Below the pieces are notes generated by a model, which worked only from the letters and a program-made list of their open reading frames with translations, made no database searches and was not told the origin of the DNA. A DNA stretch of 64,000 nt from Burkholderiaceae bacterium 16. GTDB lineage: Bacteria > Pseudomonadota > Gammaproteobacteria > Burkholderiales > Burkholderiaceae. Shown here one piece after another: positions 17,941 to 27,234 of this stretch (positions are counted from its first letter, which is position 1; every line of letters begins with the position of its first letter). The translations under genes were made by a program, and so were the position numbers. Location: assembly GCA_000955785.1 (NCBI GenBank), contig JYOD01000047.1, positions 84,969 through 148,968 on the forward strand. Direction: 5' to 3'.

Positions 17941-18588
17941 TCAGCGAATTCCTTTCGGTGTCAGCGCCCGCTGCAACCACTGCAGGCAGGCATCGGCCAC
18001 GATGGCGAGCACGCTGACCAGCACCGCGCCGATCGCCAGCTTGCTCATGTTGCTCTGGCTGATCGCTTGCAGGATCAGCACCCCAAGGCCACCCGCGCCG
18101 ATGATGGCGGCGATGGTGGCCACGCCGATATTCATCACCACGGCGGTACGCACGCCGCCGAGGATGACGGGCACGGCCAGCGGCAGGTCCACCAGCCGCA
18201 TGCGCTGCCAGGTGGTCATGCCGATGCCGCGGCCGGCTTCCTGGATGCCGTCGTCGACGTTGGCAAGCGCCACGCAGGTATTGCGCATGATCGGCAGCAG
18301 CGAATAAAGAAACACCGCGGTCACCGCCGGCACATAGCCGAGCGCGTGGCCGAAGCGGGCGAAGATCGGGATCATCAGGCCGAACAGCGCGATCGACGGC
18401 AGGGTCAGCACGATGGTGGCCAGCGTCAGCAGCGGCGTGGCGAGGAAGCGGAAGCGCGCGCACAGGATGCCCAGCGGCACGCCCACCACGATAGCCAGCC
18501 CCACCGCGGAGCCCACCAGGGCCAGATGCTGTCCGGTGAGCTTGAGCAGCGTTGGCCAGCTATGTTGAAGGTAAGTCAGCAAGTCCAT
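17941..18588 (-). CDS. Glycine betaine/choline-type ABC transporter permease (OpuCB/YehW-like)
   Basis: A 215-residue inner-membrane permease with about five hydrophobic helices. The binding-protein-dependent transport motif is 'EAGRGIGMTTWQRMRLVDLPLAVPVILGGVRTA', the EAA loop that docks on the ATPase. The short length without an extra domain fits OpuCB/YehW. It starts 10 bp after the binding-protein gene stop and is followed 2 bp later by the ATPase gene. It is one of two different permeases, expected to form a heterodimeric channel. Confidence 0.92.
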   Translation of the reverse strand: MDLLTYLQHSWPTLLKLTGQHLALVGSAVGLAIVVGVPLGILCARFRFLATPLLTLATIVLTLPSIALFGLMIPIFARFGHALGYVPAVTAVFLYSLLPIMRNTCVALANVDDGIQEAGRGIGMTTWQRMRLVDLPLAVPVILGGVRTAVVMNIGVATIAAIIGAGGLGVLILQAISQSNMSKLAIGAVLVSVLAIVADACLQWLQRALTPKGIR

Positions 18589-18598
18589 GCGACCCTCC

Positions 18599-19543
18599 TC
18601 AGATCAGGCCATGGCCGCGCAGGAATTCCTGCGCCACCTTGTCGACCGGCTGCTGGCCGATATCGACCTTGTAGTTCATCTCGGTCATGGCCTCGTTGTC
18701 GAGCTTGGCCGACAGCGCATTGAGCAGGCCCGCGAGCTCGGGATGCTTGTCCAGCGTCGCCTTGCGCACGACGGGCACGGCGTTGTATGCGGGGAAGAAG
18801 TGCTGGTCGTCCTCCAGCAGCACGAGGTCGAAGCCCTTGACGCGGCCATCGGTGGTGTAGACCAGGCCGAGTTCCACCTGGTCGTTCTTCAGTGCCGTAT
18901 AGACCAGGCCGGCATCGAGCTGGATCACGTCACGCCGCGAGAACGGCAGCTTGTAGAGCGTCTTGAGCGGCTCCAGGCCGTCTGGGCGCGCGGCGAATTC
19001 CATGTCGACCGCGAACGGATGCGCGGCGCCTTTCGCGGCGGCCTGCATCTTCCCGGCGAAGGCCGACAGCGTGGTCACGCCGGCGGCCTCGGCGCGCTTG
19101 CGCGGCATCGCCAGCGCATAGGTGTTGTTGATGCCCGAGGCGTCGAGCCACATCAGGCCGCGCGCTGCGTCCAGCGTCCTGACGCGCTCGTAGCTCTCCC
19201 TGGCTTCGAGCTTTTCCTCGACCTTGTTGAACACGATCAGCGCCGTGCCGGTGTAATCCCACACCACGTCGAGCTGGCCGCTTTCCATGGCCTGGCGCAT
19301 CAGCGTGCTGCCCAGCCCGGACGTCAGCTCGGTGGCAAGGCCTTTGGCCTGCAGGTACTGGGACGTCATCGACGACAGGATCAGCTGCTCGGTGAAATTC
19401 TTGCCGCCTACGCGAACGGGATCGGCGTGCGCCGGCAGCGCCAGGGCTGCCAGTGCGGCGAGCACGGCGAGACTCGCCAGCATGCGTGCCTGGCCGCGGG
19501 CCGCGCGGCCCGCGCGGGCCAGCGCGCTTGTGATGAAATGCAT
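18599..19543 (-). CDS. Glycine betaine/choline-type ABC transporter substrate-binding protein (OpuCC/OsmF-like)
   Basis: A 314-residue periplasmic protein with a signal peptide ending near 'ALALPAHADP', then 'VRVGGKNFTEQLILSSMTSQYLQAKG', the hallmark start of the OpuAC/OsmF fold. 'VVWDYTGTALIVFNKVEEK' supplies ligand-site aromatic residues. The start was placed at MHFITS because AAGGAG lies 6 bp upstream; the open frame continues further upstream without reason. It lies between the two permease genes on the same strand. Confidence 0.92.
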   Translation of the reverse strand: MHFITSALARAGRAARGQARMLASLAVLAALAALALPAHADPVRVGGKNFTEQLILSSMTSQYLQAKGLATELTSGLGSTLMRQAMESGQLDVVWDYTGTALIVFNKVEEKLEARESYERVRTLDAARGLMWLDASGINNTYALAMPRKRAEAAGVTTLSAFAGKMQAAAKGAAHPFAVDMEFAARPDGLEPLKTLYKLPFSRRDVIQLDAGLVYTALKNDQVELGLVYTTDGRVKGFDLVLLEDDQHFFPAYNAVPVVRKATLDKHPELAGLLNALSAKLDNEAMTEMNYKVDIGQQPVDKVAQEFLRGHGLI

Positions 19544-19572
19544 CGGGTTCTCCTTCATGTTCGGTGCGCGCA

Positions 19573-20289
19573 TCAGCGCGCCAGCCCGCGGCGGCGCAGG
19601 TAGCAGTAGCCGGCGGCGGCGAACAGGCCGTCGAGGGCAAGCGCCAGCAGCGCGGTAGCCGCGGCGCCCAGCAGCAGCAAAGGCTGGTTGTTCAGGTAGA
19701 TGCCGGGAAAGATCAGTTCGCCCAGGCTGTTGGCCCCGATCAGGAAGGACAGCGGCACCGTCCCGACATTGATCACCAGGCTGATACGCACGCCCGCCAG
19801 GATCACCGGCAGCGCATTGGGCAATTCGACCCGGAACAGGCGCTGCATTGAGGTCATGCCAAGGCCGCGCGCGGCCTCGGTCAACGCCGGCGATACGCCG
19901 CGCAGACCCTCGCAGGTATTGCGCACGATCGGCAGCAGCGAGGCCAGCCAGAGCGCCAGGATGGCGGGCCGCTCGCCAATGCCGAGCACAGCCAGGGCAA
20001 GCGCCAGCACCGCCAGCGACGGCACGGTGTTGCCGATATTGAAGACTTGCATCAGGCGATCGGCCCAGCGGCGCATGCAGGGCCGGCTCAGGCCGATGCC
20101 AGCCGGAATGCCGGTGGCCAGGGCCAGCGCCATCGACCACGCCACCAGGCGCAGGTGGTCGGCCACGTCGTACCAAAGGCGGTCTTGGTACTGCCGGATG
20201 ACGTCGACGCCGATCCACGCGACCAGACCGGCCAGCGCGGCGAGCGCGAGACATCCCCAGGCCAGCGCCTGCTTGGATTGCTTGGACAT
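19573..20289 (-). CDS. Glycine betaine/choline-type ABC transporter permease, first gene of the operon
   Basis: A 238-residue permease of the OpuCD/YehY type, about six hydrophobic helices. The EAA loop reads 'EAARGLGMTSMQRLFRVELPNALPVILAGVRIS'. It starts at MSKQSKQ with AGAGGGG just upstream, giving an N-terminal helix absent from the other permease. It is the first gene of the leftward operon, so the promoter should be in the gap to its right (20290 onward). Confidence 0.92.
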   Translation of the reverse strand: MSKQSKQALAWGCLALAALAGLVAWIGVDVIRQYQDRLWYDVADHLRLVAWSMALALATGIPAGIGLSRPCMRRWADRLMQVFNIGNTVPSLAVLALALAVLGIGERPAILALWLASLLPIVRNTCEGLRGVSPALTEAARGLGMTSMQRLFRVELPNALPVILAGVRISLVINVGTVPLSFLIGANSLGELIFPGIYLNNQPLLLLGAAATALLALALDGLFAAAGYCYLRRRGLAR

Positions 20290-20971
20290 ATTCCCCTCTC
20301 TCCGCATGCCACATGTGGGCATAAAAAGCCACATCCGGATTGACGGACGAACAAATGGGCACGGGCGGGTGCAATGGGGGCCGCCGGCCCTGACTAGATT
20401 GCCTTGCCCGCCATGACCGGCAGATGAACCGGTGGACGGGCGCCGGGTTCCACGCGCTGAGGCGGGAAACCCAATTGACGGGACGCTATGCCGGTGAAGG
20501 CTGGGATCCCTGGAGCGGCGCAACCCGCTGCAAGGTGCAGAAACGGGAGGCCAGTGGCAGCGCAAATTTGGTGGTTCCGACGCGCCGCCGGATCAATCGG
20601 CCGGTGCCGCACACGGGAGGCTTGGGCGGGGCGCAAGGTGGTTGAGACGCTTGCCAGGGCCCTGCCAGCCCGACATGATTACGCAGCATCGGATGACAAC
20701 GAGATGGCTATTATACACATTTACATCTATCTTGTCATCATCTCGTTCCCACACCGCTTTCCGCCCGCATTTACCAGCCTTCGTCCGATATCTCCGCGCC
20801 TCCCGCGCTGTTCCAGAATCGACCTCCCCATGGACCCTGATCGTGCCACCGGCAGAACAATCTGTTGCCCGGATGCCCTCTACCGGTTTTGGCCCAAACC
20901 CTTAAATTGGCAGGGTAGCCAACGGGGTCGGGCGCCATTGCAGCCGGCCCCGCCCCAACAGGAGATCCATC
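20290..20971. other. 682-bp gap between the ABC importer and pirin
   Basis: No credible gene on either strand. The part nearest the importer must hold its leftward promoter. Positions 20500-20530 resemble degenerate REP-type sequence but form no good hairpin. An AT-rich stretch at 20700-20740 contains the repeats described at 20692-20747. A weak inverted repeat TTGGC-N6-GCCAA (20907-20922) precedes pirin. Confidence 0.6.
20692..20747. repeat. Paired inverted motifs, possible operator
   Basis: GATGACAA (20692-20699) matches the complement TTGTCATC (20732-20739). AACGAGATG (20698-20706) matches CATCTCGTT (20739-20747). The two motifs overlap within each copy and the pairs flank an AT-rich core with TATTAT-like -10 sequence. 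This looks like two facing copies of a regulator site, not a hairpin with one continuous stem. Confidence 0.45.
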
Positions 20972-21901
20972 ATGGAACAACGCACTACCGCCCCCATCGT
21001 CCCGGCCACCGCCGTGGAGACCGTGCAGCGCTCGCGCGCGGTCGACCGCGTGGTGCGGGGCATCGCCACCTCGGATGGCGCCGGCGTCAAACTCACGCGC
21101 GTGCTCACGCAGAACCTGCAGCGCCGGCTGGACCCGTTCCTGATGCTGGACGCCTTCGGCACCGATAGCCGAGACGACTACATCGGCGGCTTCCCCGATC
21201 ACCCGCACCGCGGCTTCGAAACCATCACCTATATGCTGGCCGGCCGCATGCGCCATCGCGACAGCGCCGGCAACGAGGGCCTGCTGGAAAACGGCGGTGC
21301 CCAGTGGATGGTGGCCGGCGCCGGCGTGGTGCATTCGGAGATGCCCGAGCAGGAGGACGGCCGCATGGAAGGCTTCCAGCTGTGGCTGAACCTGCCCGCC
21401 GCCGACAAGATGACGGCGCCGTGGTACCGCGACCTGCCGGCCGCCGCCGTGCCTACCGTGGCACTGCCGGATGGCGCCACGGTACGCGTGCTGGCAGGGG
21501 CCTCGCACGGCGTGGCAGGTGCGGTGACGCGTCCGGTCACGGAGCCGCTTTACCTGGACGTGACGCTGCCCGCCGGGCAGAGCTTCTCCCAGGTGCTGCC
21601 GGCCGGGCATAACGCCTTCCTGTACGTCTACCGCGGCGAGATCGCGGTCGGCACGGGAGACAACGCGGCCGTGCTGGAAGCGCAGCGCATGGGCGTGCTG
21701 GACAACGCGGCAGGCGCGGACGGCGTGACGGTCAGCGCCAGCGCCGATGCGCGCTTCCTGCTGATCGCGGGCCGGCCGCTGGGCGAGCCGATCGCGCAAT
21801 ATGGGCCGTTCGTGATGAACACCCAGGAGCAGATCTACCAGACGCTGGCGGATTTCCGCGAAGGCCGCTTCAACCAGATCGCGGTCGGTAACGGCGCCTG
21901 A
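20972..21901 (+). CDS. Pirin family protein
   Basis: A 309-residue bicupin. The N-terminal cupin has the iron-binding motif 'DHPHRGFETITYML' and later 'GVVHSEMPEQ', which together supply the His and Glu ligands seen in pirins such as YhhW (a quercetinase). The C-terminal cupin ('PVTEPLYLDVTLPAGQSFSQVLPAGHNAFLYVYRGE') lacks obvious ligands, as usual. Substrate is unknown; roles proposed in the family include quercetin cleavage and redox-linked regulation. AGGAGA lies 8 bp before the ATG. It is a single gene followed by GC-rich hairpins. Confidence 0.92.
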   Translation: MEQRTTAPIVPATAVETVQRSRAVDRVVRGIATSDGAGVKLTRVLTQNLQRRLDPFLMLDAFGTDSRDDYIGGFPDHPHRGFETITYMLAGRMRHRDSAGNEGLLENGGAQWMVAGAGVVHSEMPEQEDGRMEGFQLWLNLPAADKMTAPWYRDLPAAAVPTVALPDGATVRVLAGASHGVAGAVTRPVTEPLYLDVTLPAGQSFSQVLPAGHNAFLYVYRGEIAVGTGDNAAVLEAQRMGVLDNAAGADGVTVSASADARFLLIAGRPLGEPIAQYGPFVMNTQEQIYQTLADFREGRFNQIAVGNGA

Positions 21902-21913
21902 CGCGCCAGTTAC

Positions 21914-21974
21914 CGCCGGGGAGGCCCATGGTGCCGCCCCCGGCGAACCATGCGCCGGAGCGCCCTGCTCCGGC
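21914..21974 (+). terminator. Two GC-rich hairpins after pirin, possible terminator
   Basis: CGCCGGGG (21914-21921) pairs with CCCCGGCG (21938-21945). Next, GCCGGAGC (21954-21961) pairs perfectly with GCTCCGGC (21967-21974) around a 5-nt loop. Neither is followed by a T run, so intrinsic termination is uncertain. Confidence 0.4.
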
Positions 21975-22141
21975 CGCTGCCGCACCTCCCCGCTTCCCTC
22001 GTCTTTCCCCCCTGCCTCCCCCGGTTGCGCCGCTTGCGGGCCATGTTGCCCACCTTCCGCCCCAGCGGCGGCGGCCCGCCTGCGCCATGTGCCCGGCATG
22101 CGACTTGCAACCGGCCTGTATCCATTGCGGGGCCGAGAAAA

Positions 22142-22183
22142 CTGTCCTGGACAGGCCGTCCGAACCCCGCACACTTATATAAT
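22142..22183 (+). promoter_or_regulatory. Candidate promoter with palindrome upstream of the BMP-type ABC operon
   Basis: TATAAT (22178-22183) is the best -10 in the 382-bp gap 21902-22283. A perfect palindrome CTGTCC-T-GGACAG (22142-22154) lies upstream where an operator could act. No good -35 at the right spacing was seen. The rest of the gap is GC-rich with no supported gene. Confidence 0.4.
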
Positions 22184-22283
22184 CCACGGTTAATAAACGG
22201 CATCACCGGCCAATGATGGTTGCTGCAATGCGTAACGGCGATCCTGCCCCACGCACTGCAGGAGGTGCTGCCCGATACGAACA

Positions 22284-23897
22284 TTGATCCACGTTGCCGC
22301 CATAACGACTCGAGCCGCCTCAGTGACCTTAAGTACAACCCCAAGGCTGGCGCTTGCCCATATCAGCAAGCGCTACCCCGGCGTGACCGCCAACGACGAT
22401 GTGTCACTCGTCGTCGCCCCCGGCGAAATCCACGCCGTGCTCGGCGAGAACGGCGCCGGCAAGTCCACCCTGATGAAGATCATCTTTGGCGCGGTCAAAC
22501 CCGATGCCGGCGATATGCACTTCAACGGTGCCCCCGCCGCCATCCACAATCCGCACGATGCCCGCAACCTGGGCATCGCCATGGTGTTCCAGCACTTCTC
22601 GCTGTTCGATACGCTGACCGTCACCGAGAACATCGCGCTCGGCCTGCCCAGGGCAAGCAAGGGCGCCGGCGCCACCAGCATGAAACAGCTGGCCGAGCAA
22701 ATCCGCGAAACGGCCGAGCGTTACGGCCTGCCGCTGGAGCCCAATCGCCATGTGCACACCTTGTCGGTGGGCGAGCGCCAGCGCGTGGAGATCGTGCGCG
22801 CGCTGCTGGCAAAACCGCAGCTGCTGATCCTGGACGAGCCCACTTCCGTGCTGACGCCGCAGGCGGTGCAGACGCTGTTCGTCACGCTGCGCCAGCTCGC
22901 CGCGGAAGGCACCAGCATCCTCTACATCAGCCACAAGCTCGACGAGATCCGCGAGCTTTGCCATAGCGCCACCGTGATGCGCATGGGCCGTGTCACCGGC
23001 GTGTGCGATCCGCGCCAGGAGAGCGCGGCTTCGCTGTCGCGCCTGATGATCGGCGGCGAGCCGCCGCGCGAAGCGCGCGTGCAGACCGAACCCGGCGCGT
23101 GCCGGCTGGCGGTGCGCGAACTGTCCCTGCCGCGCGCGCATGCCTTCGCCACGGAGTTGTCCGGCATCTCGCTGGATCTGCATGCCGGCGAAATCGTCGG
23201 CATCGCCGGTGTGTCCGGCAACGGCCAGCAGGAATTGCTGGCCGCGCTGTCGGGCGAGGACGTCCGCGCAGAACGCAACGCCATCGCGCTGGACGGCAAG
23301 CCGATGGGCAAGCTGGACGCTCGCCAGCGCCGCCGCGCCGGCCTGGCCTTCGTGCCGGAAGAGCGCCTGGGCCGCGGCGCCGTCCCGGGCATGAGCCTGG
23401 CGGCCAATATCCTGCTTTCGCACCAGTCCGCGCCCTATGTGCTGCGCGGCATGATTTCGCCCAGGGCGGCGGCCGGGCTGGCGCAAGCCGTGATCGGCCG
23501 CTTCCGCGTCAAGGCAAGCGGGCCGGACGCGCTGGCCAAGAGCCTGTCGGGCGGCAACCTGCAGAAATTCATCGTCGGCCGCGAGATAGAGAGCGGCCCC
23601 AAGGTGTTGATCGTGGCCCAGCCGACCTGGGGCGTGGACGTTGGCGCCGCGGCGCAGATCCACAATGAGTTGCTGGCGCTCAAGGCCACCGGCTGCGCCT
23701 TGCTGGTGGTGTCCGAGGAACTGGACGAACTGTTCGCCATCTGCGATCGCCTGCACGTGATCGCCAAAGGCCGGCTGTCTCCGTCGATCCCCACCCAGGA
23801 CGCCACGCGCGAACAGGTCGGGCTGTGGATGAGCGGCTTGTGGGAAGGCGGGCCAGGCGGCCGTCGCGAACAACAGGAGGCCGCGCTCCATGGCTGA
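22284..23897 (+). CDS. BMP-type nucleoside/purine ABC transporter ATP-binding protein
   Basis: A 537-residue protein with two fused ABC domains, as in RbsA/NupA. The first has Walker A 'GENGAGKST', 'LSVGERQRVEIVRAL' and 'LLILDEPTSVL'. The second has a degenerate Walker A ('GVSGNGQQE') with 'LSGGNLQKFIVGREI' and 'VLIVAQPTWGVDVGA', where AQP replaces the catalytic DEP, so one of the two ATP sites is probably inactive, as usual in this family. The start is uncertain: TTG at 22284 (GGAGGTG 16 bp upstream) or in-frame GTG at 22323. Its stop overlaps the next gene by 8 bp. Confidence 0.9.
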   Translation: MIHVAAITTRAASVTLSTTPRLALAHISKRYPGVTANDDVSLVVAPGEIHAVLGENGAGKSTLMKIIFGAVKPDAGDMHFNGAPAAIHNPHDARNLGIAMVFQHFSLFDTLTVTENIALGLPRASKGAGATSMKQLAEQIRETAERYGLPLEPNRHVHTLSVGERQRVEIVRALLAKPQLLILDEPTSVLTPQAVQTLFVTLRQLAAEGTSILYISHKLDEIRELCHSATVMRMGRVTGVCDPRQESAASLSRLMIGGEPPREARVQTEPGACRLAVRELSLPRAHAFATELSGISLDLHAGEIVGIAGVSGNGQQELLAALSGEDVRAERNAIALDGKPMGKLDARQRRRAGLAFVPEERLGRGAVPGMSLAANILLSHQSAPYVLRGMISPRAAAGLAQAVIGRFRVKASGPDALAKSLSGGNLQKFIVGREIESGPKVLIVAQPTWGVDVGAAAQIHNELLALKATGCALLVVSEELDELFAICDRLHVIAKGRLSPSIPTQDATREQVGLWMSGLWEGGPGGRREQQEAALHG

Positions 23898-24990
23898 TTT
23901 CCTGTTTCGCTCGCCCGTGTCGCTGGCGCCACGCGGGCTGCCCTCGCGGCGCATGGCCTACGCTTCCCCGTTCATTGCGCTGGCCCTGACGCTGGCCTTC
24001 GGCGCCCTGCTCTTCCTGCTGCTCGGCAAGGATCCGGTGGCCGCGCTCAAGGTCTTCCTGGTCGATCCGCTCAAGGACCGCCGCGCCATCGGCGAGGTGC
24101 TGCTCAAGACCGTACCGCTGGTGCTTTGCGCGCTCGGCCTTTCCGTGTGCTACCGCGCCAATATCTGGAACATCGGCGCCGACGGCCAGCTGATCCTCGG
24201 CGGCATTTTCGCCGGCGCCACGGTGCTGTACTTCGACGTGCCCGGCAATGGCGTCAACGGCACCGTGGTGCTGGTGCTGGCATCGCTGGCCGGCGTAGTC
24301 GGCGGCATGTTCTGGGCATCGATCACCGCGGCGCTCAAGGACAAGTTCAACGCCAACGAGATCCTGGTGTCGCTGATGCTGACCTATATCGCGCAGCAAC
24401 TGATGCTGTACGTGGTCAATGGTCCGCTGAAGGATCCCAACGGCATGAACTTCCCGCAGTCCAAGGTGTTCTCCAGCGAATTCCTGCTGCCCAACCTGCT
24501 GTCGGGCTCGCGCCTGCACGCGGGTTTTGCGGTGATGCTGGTGCTGGTGGTGGTGATGACCGTCTTCATCTTCCGCAGCTTCGCGGGCTACCGGCTGCAG
24601 GTGGGCGGCACCGCGCCGGCGGCGGCGCGCTATGCGGGCTTCTCGGCGCGCCGTTCGCTGTGGAGCGCGCTGATGATCTCGGGCGGCACCGCCGGCCTGG
24701 CGGGCGCCTTCGAAGTGACCGGCCCGATCGGGCAGTTGCTGCCATCGATCTCGCCCGGTTATGGCTTCACCGCGATCATCGTGGCCTTCGTCGGCCGCCT
24801 GCATCCGGTGGGCACCGTATTCGGGGGCATCGTCATGTCGCTGTTCTATATCGGCGGCGAAATGGCCCAGTCCCGACTGGGCCTGCCTTCGGCGATCGGC
24901 TCGGTGTTCCAGGGCATGCTGCTGTTCTTCCTGCTGGCCAGCGATACGCTGATCGACAACCGCCTGCGCTGGCGCGCCAAGGCCGCCTGA
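23890..24990 (+). CDS. BMP-type ABC transporter permease 1
   Basis: A 366-residue permease of the branched-chain/ribose (BPD_transp_2) type with about nine or ten hydrophobic helices. Characteristic segments are 'YRANIWNIGADGQLILGGIFAG', 'KFNANEILVSLMLTYIAQQLMLYVVNGPLKDP' and 'PGYGFTAIIVAFVGRLHPVG'. The start overlaps the ATPase stop by 8 bp, indicating coupling. It pairs with the next permease to form the channel. By family the substrate is a nucleoside or purine-like compound; the sequence alone does not fix it. Confidence 0.93.
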   Translation: MADFLFRSPVSLAPRGLPSRRMAYASPFIALALTLAFGALLFLLLGKDPVAALKVFLVDPLKDRRAIGEVLLKTVPLVLCALGLSVCYRANIWNIGADGQLILGGIFAGATVLYFDVPGNGVNGTVVLVLASLAGVVGGMFWASITAALKDKFNANEILVSLMLTYIAQQLMLYVVNGPLKDPNGMNFPQSKVFSSEFLLPNLLSGSRLHAGFAVMLVLVVVMTVFIFRSFAGYRLQVGGTAPAAARYAGFSARRSLWSALMISGGTAGLAGAFEVTGPIGQLLPSISPGYGFTAIIVAFVGRLHPVGTVFGGIVMSLFYIGGEMAQSRLGLPSAIGSVFQGMLLFFLLASDTLIDNRLRWRAKAA

Positions 24991-25006
24991 GCGGAGCCCA
25001 CAAGAT

Positions 25007-25927
25007 ATGGAACAATTCGCCCCTCTTATCGCCACGGCGATCAACGCCGGCACGCCCCTGCTGCTGGCCGCGCTCGGCCTGCTGATCAACGAACGCTCCG
25101 GTGTGCTCAACCTGGGCGCCGAAGGTATGATGCTGGTGGCCGCCGCATTCGGCTTCATGGTCGGCTACCAGACGCAGTCGCCGATGCTCGGCTTTGCCGC
25201 CGGCGCGCTCGCCGGCATGCTGATGGCCACGCTGTTCTCGTGGCTGGCGCTGGTGCTGGCCACCAACCAGGTGGCCACCGGCCTGGCGCTGTCGATCTTC
25301 GGCACCGGGCTGTCGGCCTTCATGGGCCAGCGCTTCGTCGGCTTCGCCATGCCGTCGCAGGCCAGGTCGATTCCTTTCCTGGCTGATATCCCGTTCTTCG
25401 GGCCGGCCTTCTTCCAGCAGCACTGGATGGTGTATTTCAGCCTGTTCCTGTGCGGCGCCATCATGTGGTTCCTGTTCCGCACGCGCGCCGGGCTGACCCT
25501 GCGCGCGATCGGCGAGTCGCCGGAATCGGCGCACGCGCTGGGCTATCCCGTGCGGCTGATCCGCTTTGGCGCGCTGCTGTTCGGCGGTGCCTGCTGCGGG
25601 CTGGCCGGAGCCTACCTGTCGCTGGTGTACACGCCGATGTGGGTGGAGAACCTGGTGGCAGGGCGCGGCTGGATCGCGCTGGCGCTGACCACCTTCGCCA
25701 CCTGGCGACCCGGCCGCGTATGGGCCGGGGCGTGGCTGTTCGGCGGCGTCACCATCCTGCAGTTCTACCTGCAAGGGATCGGCGTGTCGATGCCGTCGCA
25801 GATCCTGTCGATGCTGCCCTATGCGGCCACCATCGTCGTGCTGGCGCTGATCTCGCGCAATCCCGCGTGGATCCGCCTGAACATGCCAGCCTCGCTGGGC
25901 AAACCCTTCCGCCCGGGTGTTGCCTGA
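25007..25927 (+). CDS. BMP-type ABC transporter permease 2
   Basis: A 306-residue permease of the same family as its neighbour, with 'GTPLLLAALGLLINERSGVLNLGAEGMMLVAAAFGF' near the N terminus, the usual opening of the shorter partner, and 'GRGWIALALTTFATWRPGRVWAGAWLFGGVTILQF' near the C terminus. It starts 16 bp after permease 1. The binding-protein gene follows after 161 bp. Confidence 0.93.
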   Translation: MEQFAPLIATAINAGTPLLLAALGLLINERSGVLNLGAEGMMLVAAAFGFMVGYQTQSPMLGFAAGALAGMLMATLFSWLALVLATNQVATGLALSIFGTGLSAFMGQRFVGFAMPSQARSIPFLADIPFFGPAFFQQHWMVYFSLFLCGAIMWFLFRTRAGLTLRAIGESPESAHALGYPVRLIRFGALLFGGACCGLAGAYLSLVYTPMWVENLVAGRGWIALALTTFATWRPGRVWAGAWLFGGVTILQFYLQGIGVSMPSQILSMLPYAATIVVLALISRNPAWIRLNMPASLGKPFRPGVA

Positions 25928-26088
25928 CCGTTTCGATTGCGGCGCGGCCCGGCGCCATGCCGGGCCGCGCCGCATTGCCCGATTTTCAGAAGTCCGCCAG
26001 AGACCTCACGCCGAAAGCCCTCGTTACCAGAGCCACAGTTGCAACCTTAATCAAAGAATCAGTACCCAGGTCATTACAAGGAGAAATC

Positions 26089-27234
26089 ATGATCGTCACG
26101 CGCAGGAAGACCCTCGCCGCACTGGCCGCCACCGCCGTGCTGGCTCTCGCGGGCTGCGGCAAGAAGGAAGCCGAAAAACCAGCGGAAAGCGCCGCCCCGG
26201 CTTCGGCCCCCGCCGCCGAGCAGAAGGCCGAACCGCTGAAGGTTGCCTTCGTCTACATCGGACCGGTCGGCGACGCGGGCTGGACCTACGCCCATGACGC
26301 AGGACGCAAGGCCGTTGAAGAAAAGTACGGCGACAAGGTAAAGACCACCTTCGTCGAGAACGTGCCTGAATCCGCCGCCGATGCCGAACGCGTGTTCCGC
26401 GACCTCGCCGCGCAAGGCAACAAGCTCATCTTCGGCACGACCTTCGGCTACATGGAATCGATGCTCAAGGTGGCCAAGGAATTCCCGGACGTGAAATTCG
26501 AGCACGCCACCGGCTTCAAGACCGCGGACAACCTGGCGCAGTACGACGTGCGCACCTATGAAGGCGCTTACCTGGCCGGCGTGGTCGCCGGCAAGATGAG
26601 CAAGACCGGCAAGATGGGCGTGGTGGCATCGGTGCCCATCCCCGAGGTGATCCGCAATATCGACTCGTTCACCCTGGGCGCGCGCAGCGTGAATCCCAAG
26701 GCGACCGTCAAGGTGGTGTGGGTGAACAAGTGGTTTGATCCGGGCAAGGAGCGCGAAGCCGCCACCACGCTGATCGGCCAGGGCGTAGACATGCTGATGC
26801 AGAACACCGACTCCGCCGCCGTGGTGCAGACCGCGCAGGAAAAGGGCGTGTACGCCTTCGGCTGGGACAGCGACATGAGCAAGTTCGGCGAGAAGGCCCA
26901 CCTGGCCGCCTCGGTGATTTCGTGGGGCGTCTACTACAACAAGGTGGTGGGCGACGTGCTGGCCAACCAGTGGAAGAACAGCACCACGTGGTGGGGCCTG
27001 AAGGAAGGCATGATCGACCTGAAGGGCTTCAACGCCGTGGTGCCGGATGACGTCAAGGCACTGGTGGAAGAGCGCAAGAAGGGCGTGGCCGACGGTTCCG
27101 CGCCGATCTGGAAGGGTCCGCTCAAGGACAACACCGGCAAGGAGCAGCTGACCAAGGACCAGGTCGCCGATGATGGCTTCCTGCATGGCATCAAGTTCTA
27201 CGTCGAAGGCGTGGAAGGCAAGATCCCGGGCTGA
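26089..27234 (+). CDS. BMP-family substrate-binding lipoprotein
   Basis: A 381-residue lipoprotein precursor. Lipobox 'LAGC' puts the lipidated Cys at 23, followed by a 25-residue Ala/Pro/Glu linker and the BMP (basic membrane protein) fold: 'KVAFVYIGPVGDAGWTYAHDAGRKAVEE', 'FGTTFGYMESML', 'YEGAYLAGVVAGKMSKTGKMGVVAS' and 'AFGWDSDMSKFGEKAHLAA'. BMP proteins deliver nucleosides or related purines to the ABC channel. AAGGAGA precedes the ATG by 5 bp. The 161-bp leader after permease 2 may carry an extra promoter. Confidence 0.94.
   Translation: MIVTRRKTLAALAATAVLALAGCGKKEAEKPAESAAPASAPAAEQKAEPLKVAFVYIGPVGDAGWTYAHDAGRKAVEEKYGDKVKTTFVENVPESAADAERVFRDLAAQGNKLIFGTTFGYMESMLKVAKEFPDVKFEHATGFKTADNLAQYDVRTYEGAYLAGVVAGKMSKTGKMGVVASVPIPEVIRNIDSFTLGARSVNPKATVKVVWVNKWFDPGKEREAATTLIGQGVDMLMQNTDSAAVVQTAQEKGVYAFGWDSDMSKFGEKAHLAASVISWGVYYNKVVGDVLANQWKNSTTWWGLKEGMIDLKGFNAVVPDDVKALVEERKKGVADGSAPIWKGPLKDNTGKEQLTKDQVADDGFLHGIKFYVEGVEGKIPG

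Noticed and set aside
20500..20530. Possible REP-like sequence ('ATGCCGGTGAAGGCTGGGAT')
   Set aside because: It resembles REP wording but has no stable palindrome and no second copy was noticed in the window.
20429..20640. Possible cobalamin riboswitch, because GCCACTGG occurs on the minus strand
   Set aside because: The other conserved boxes are missing, and the neighbouring genes are not linked to B12.
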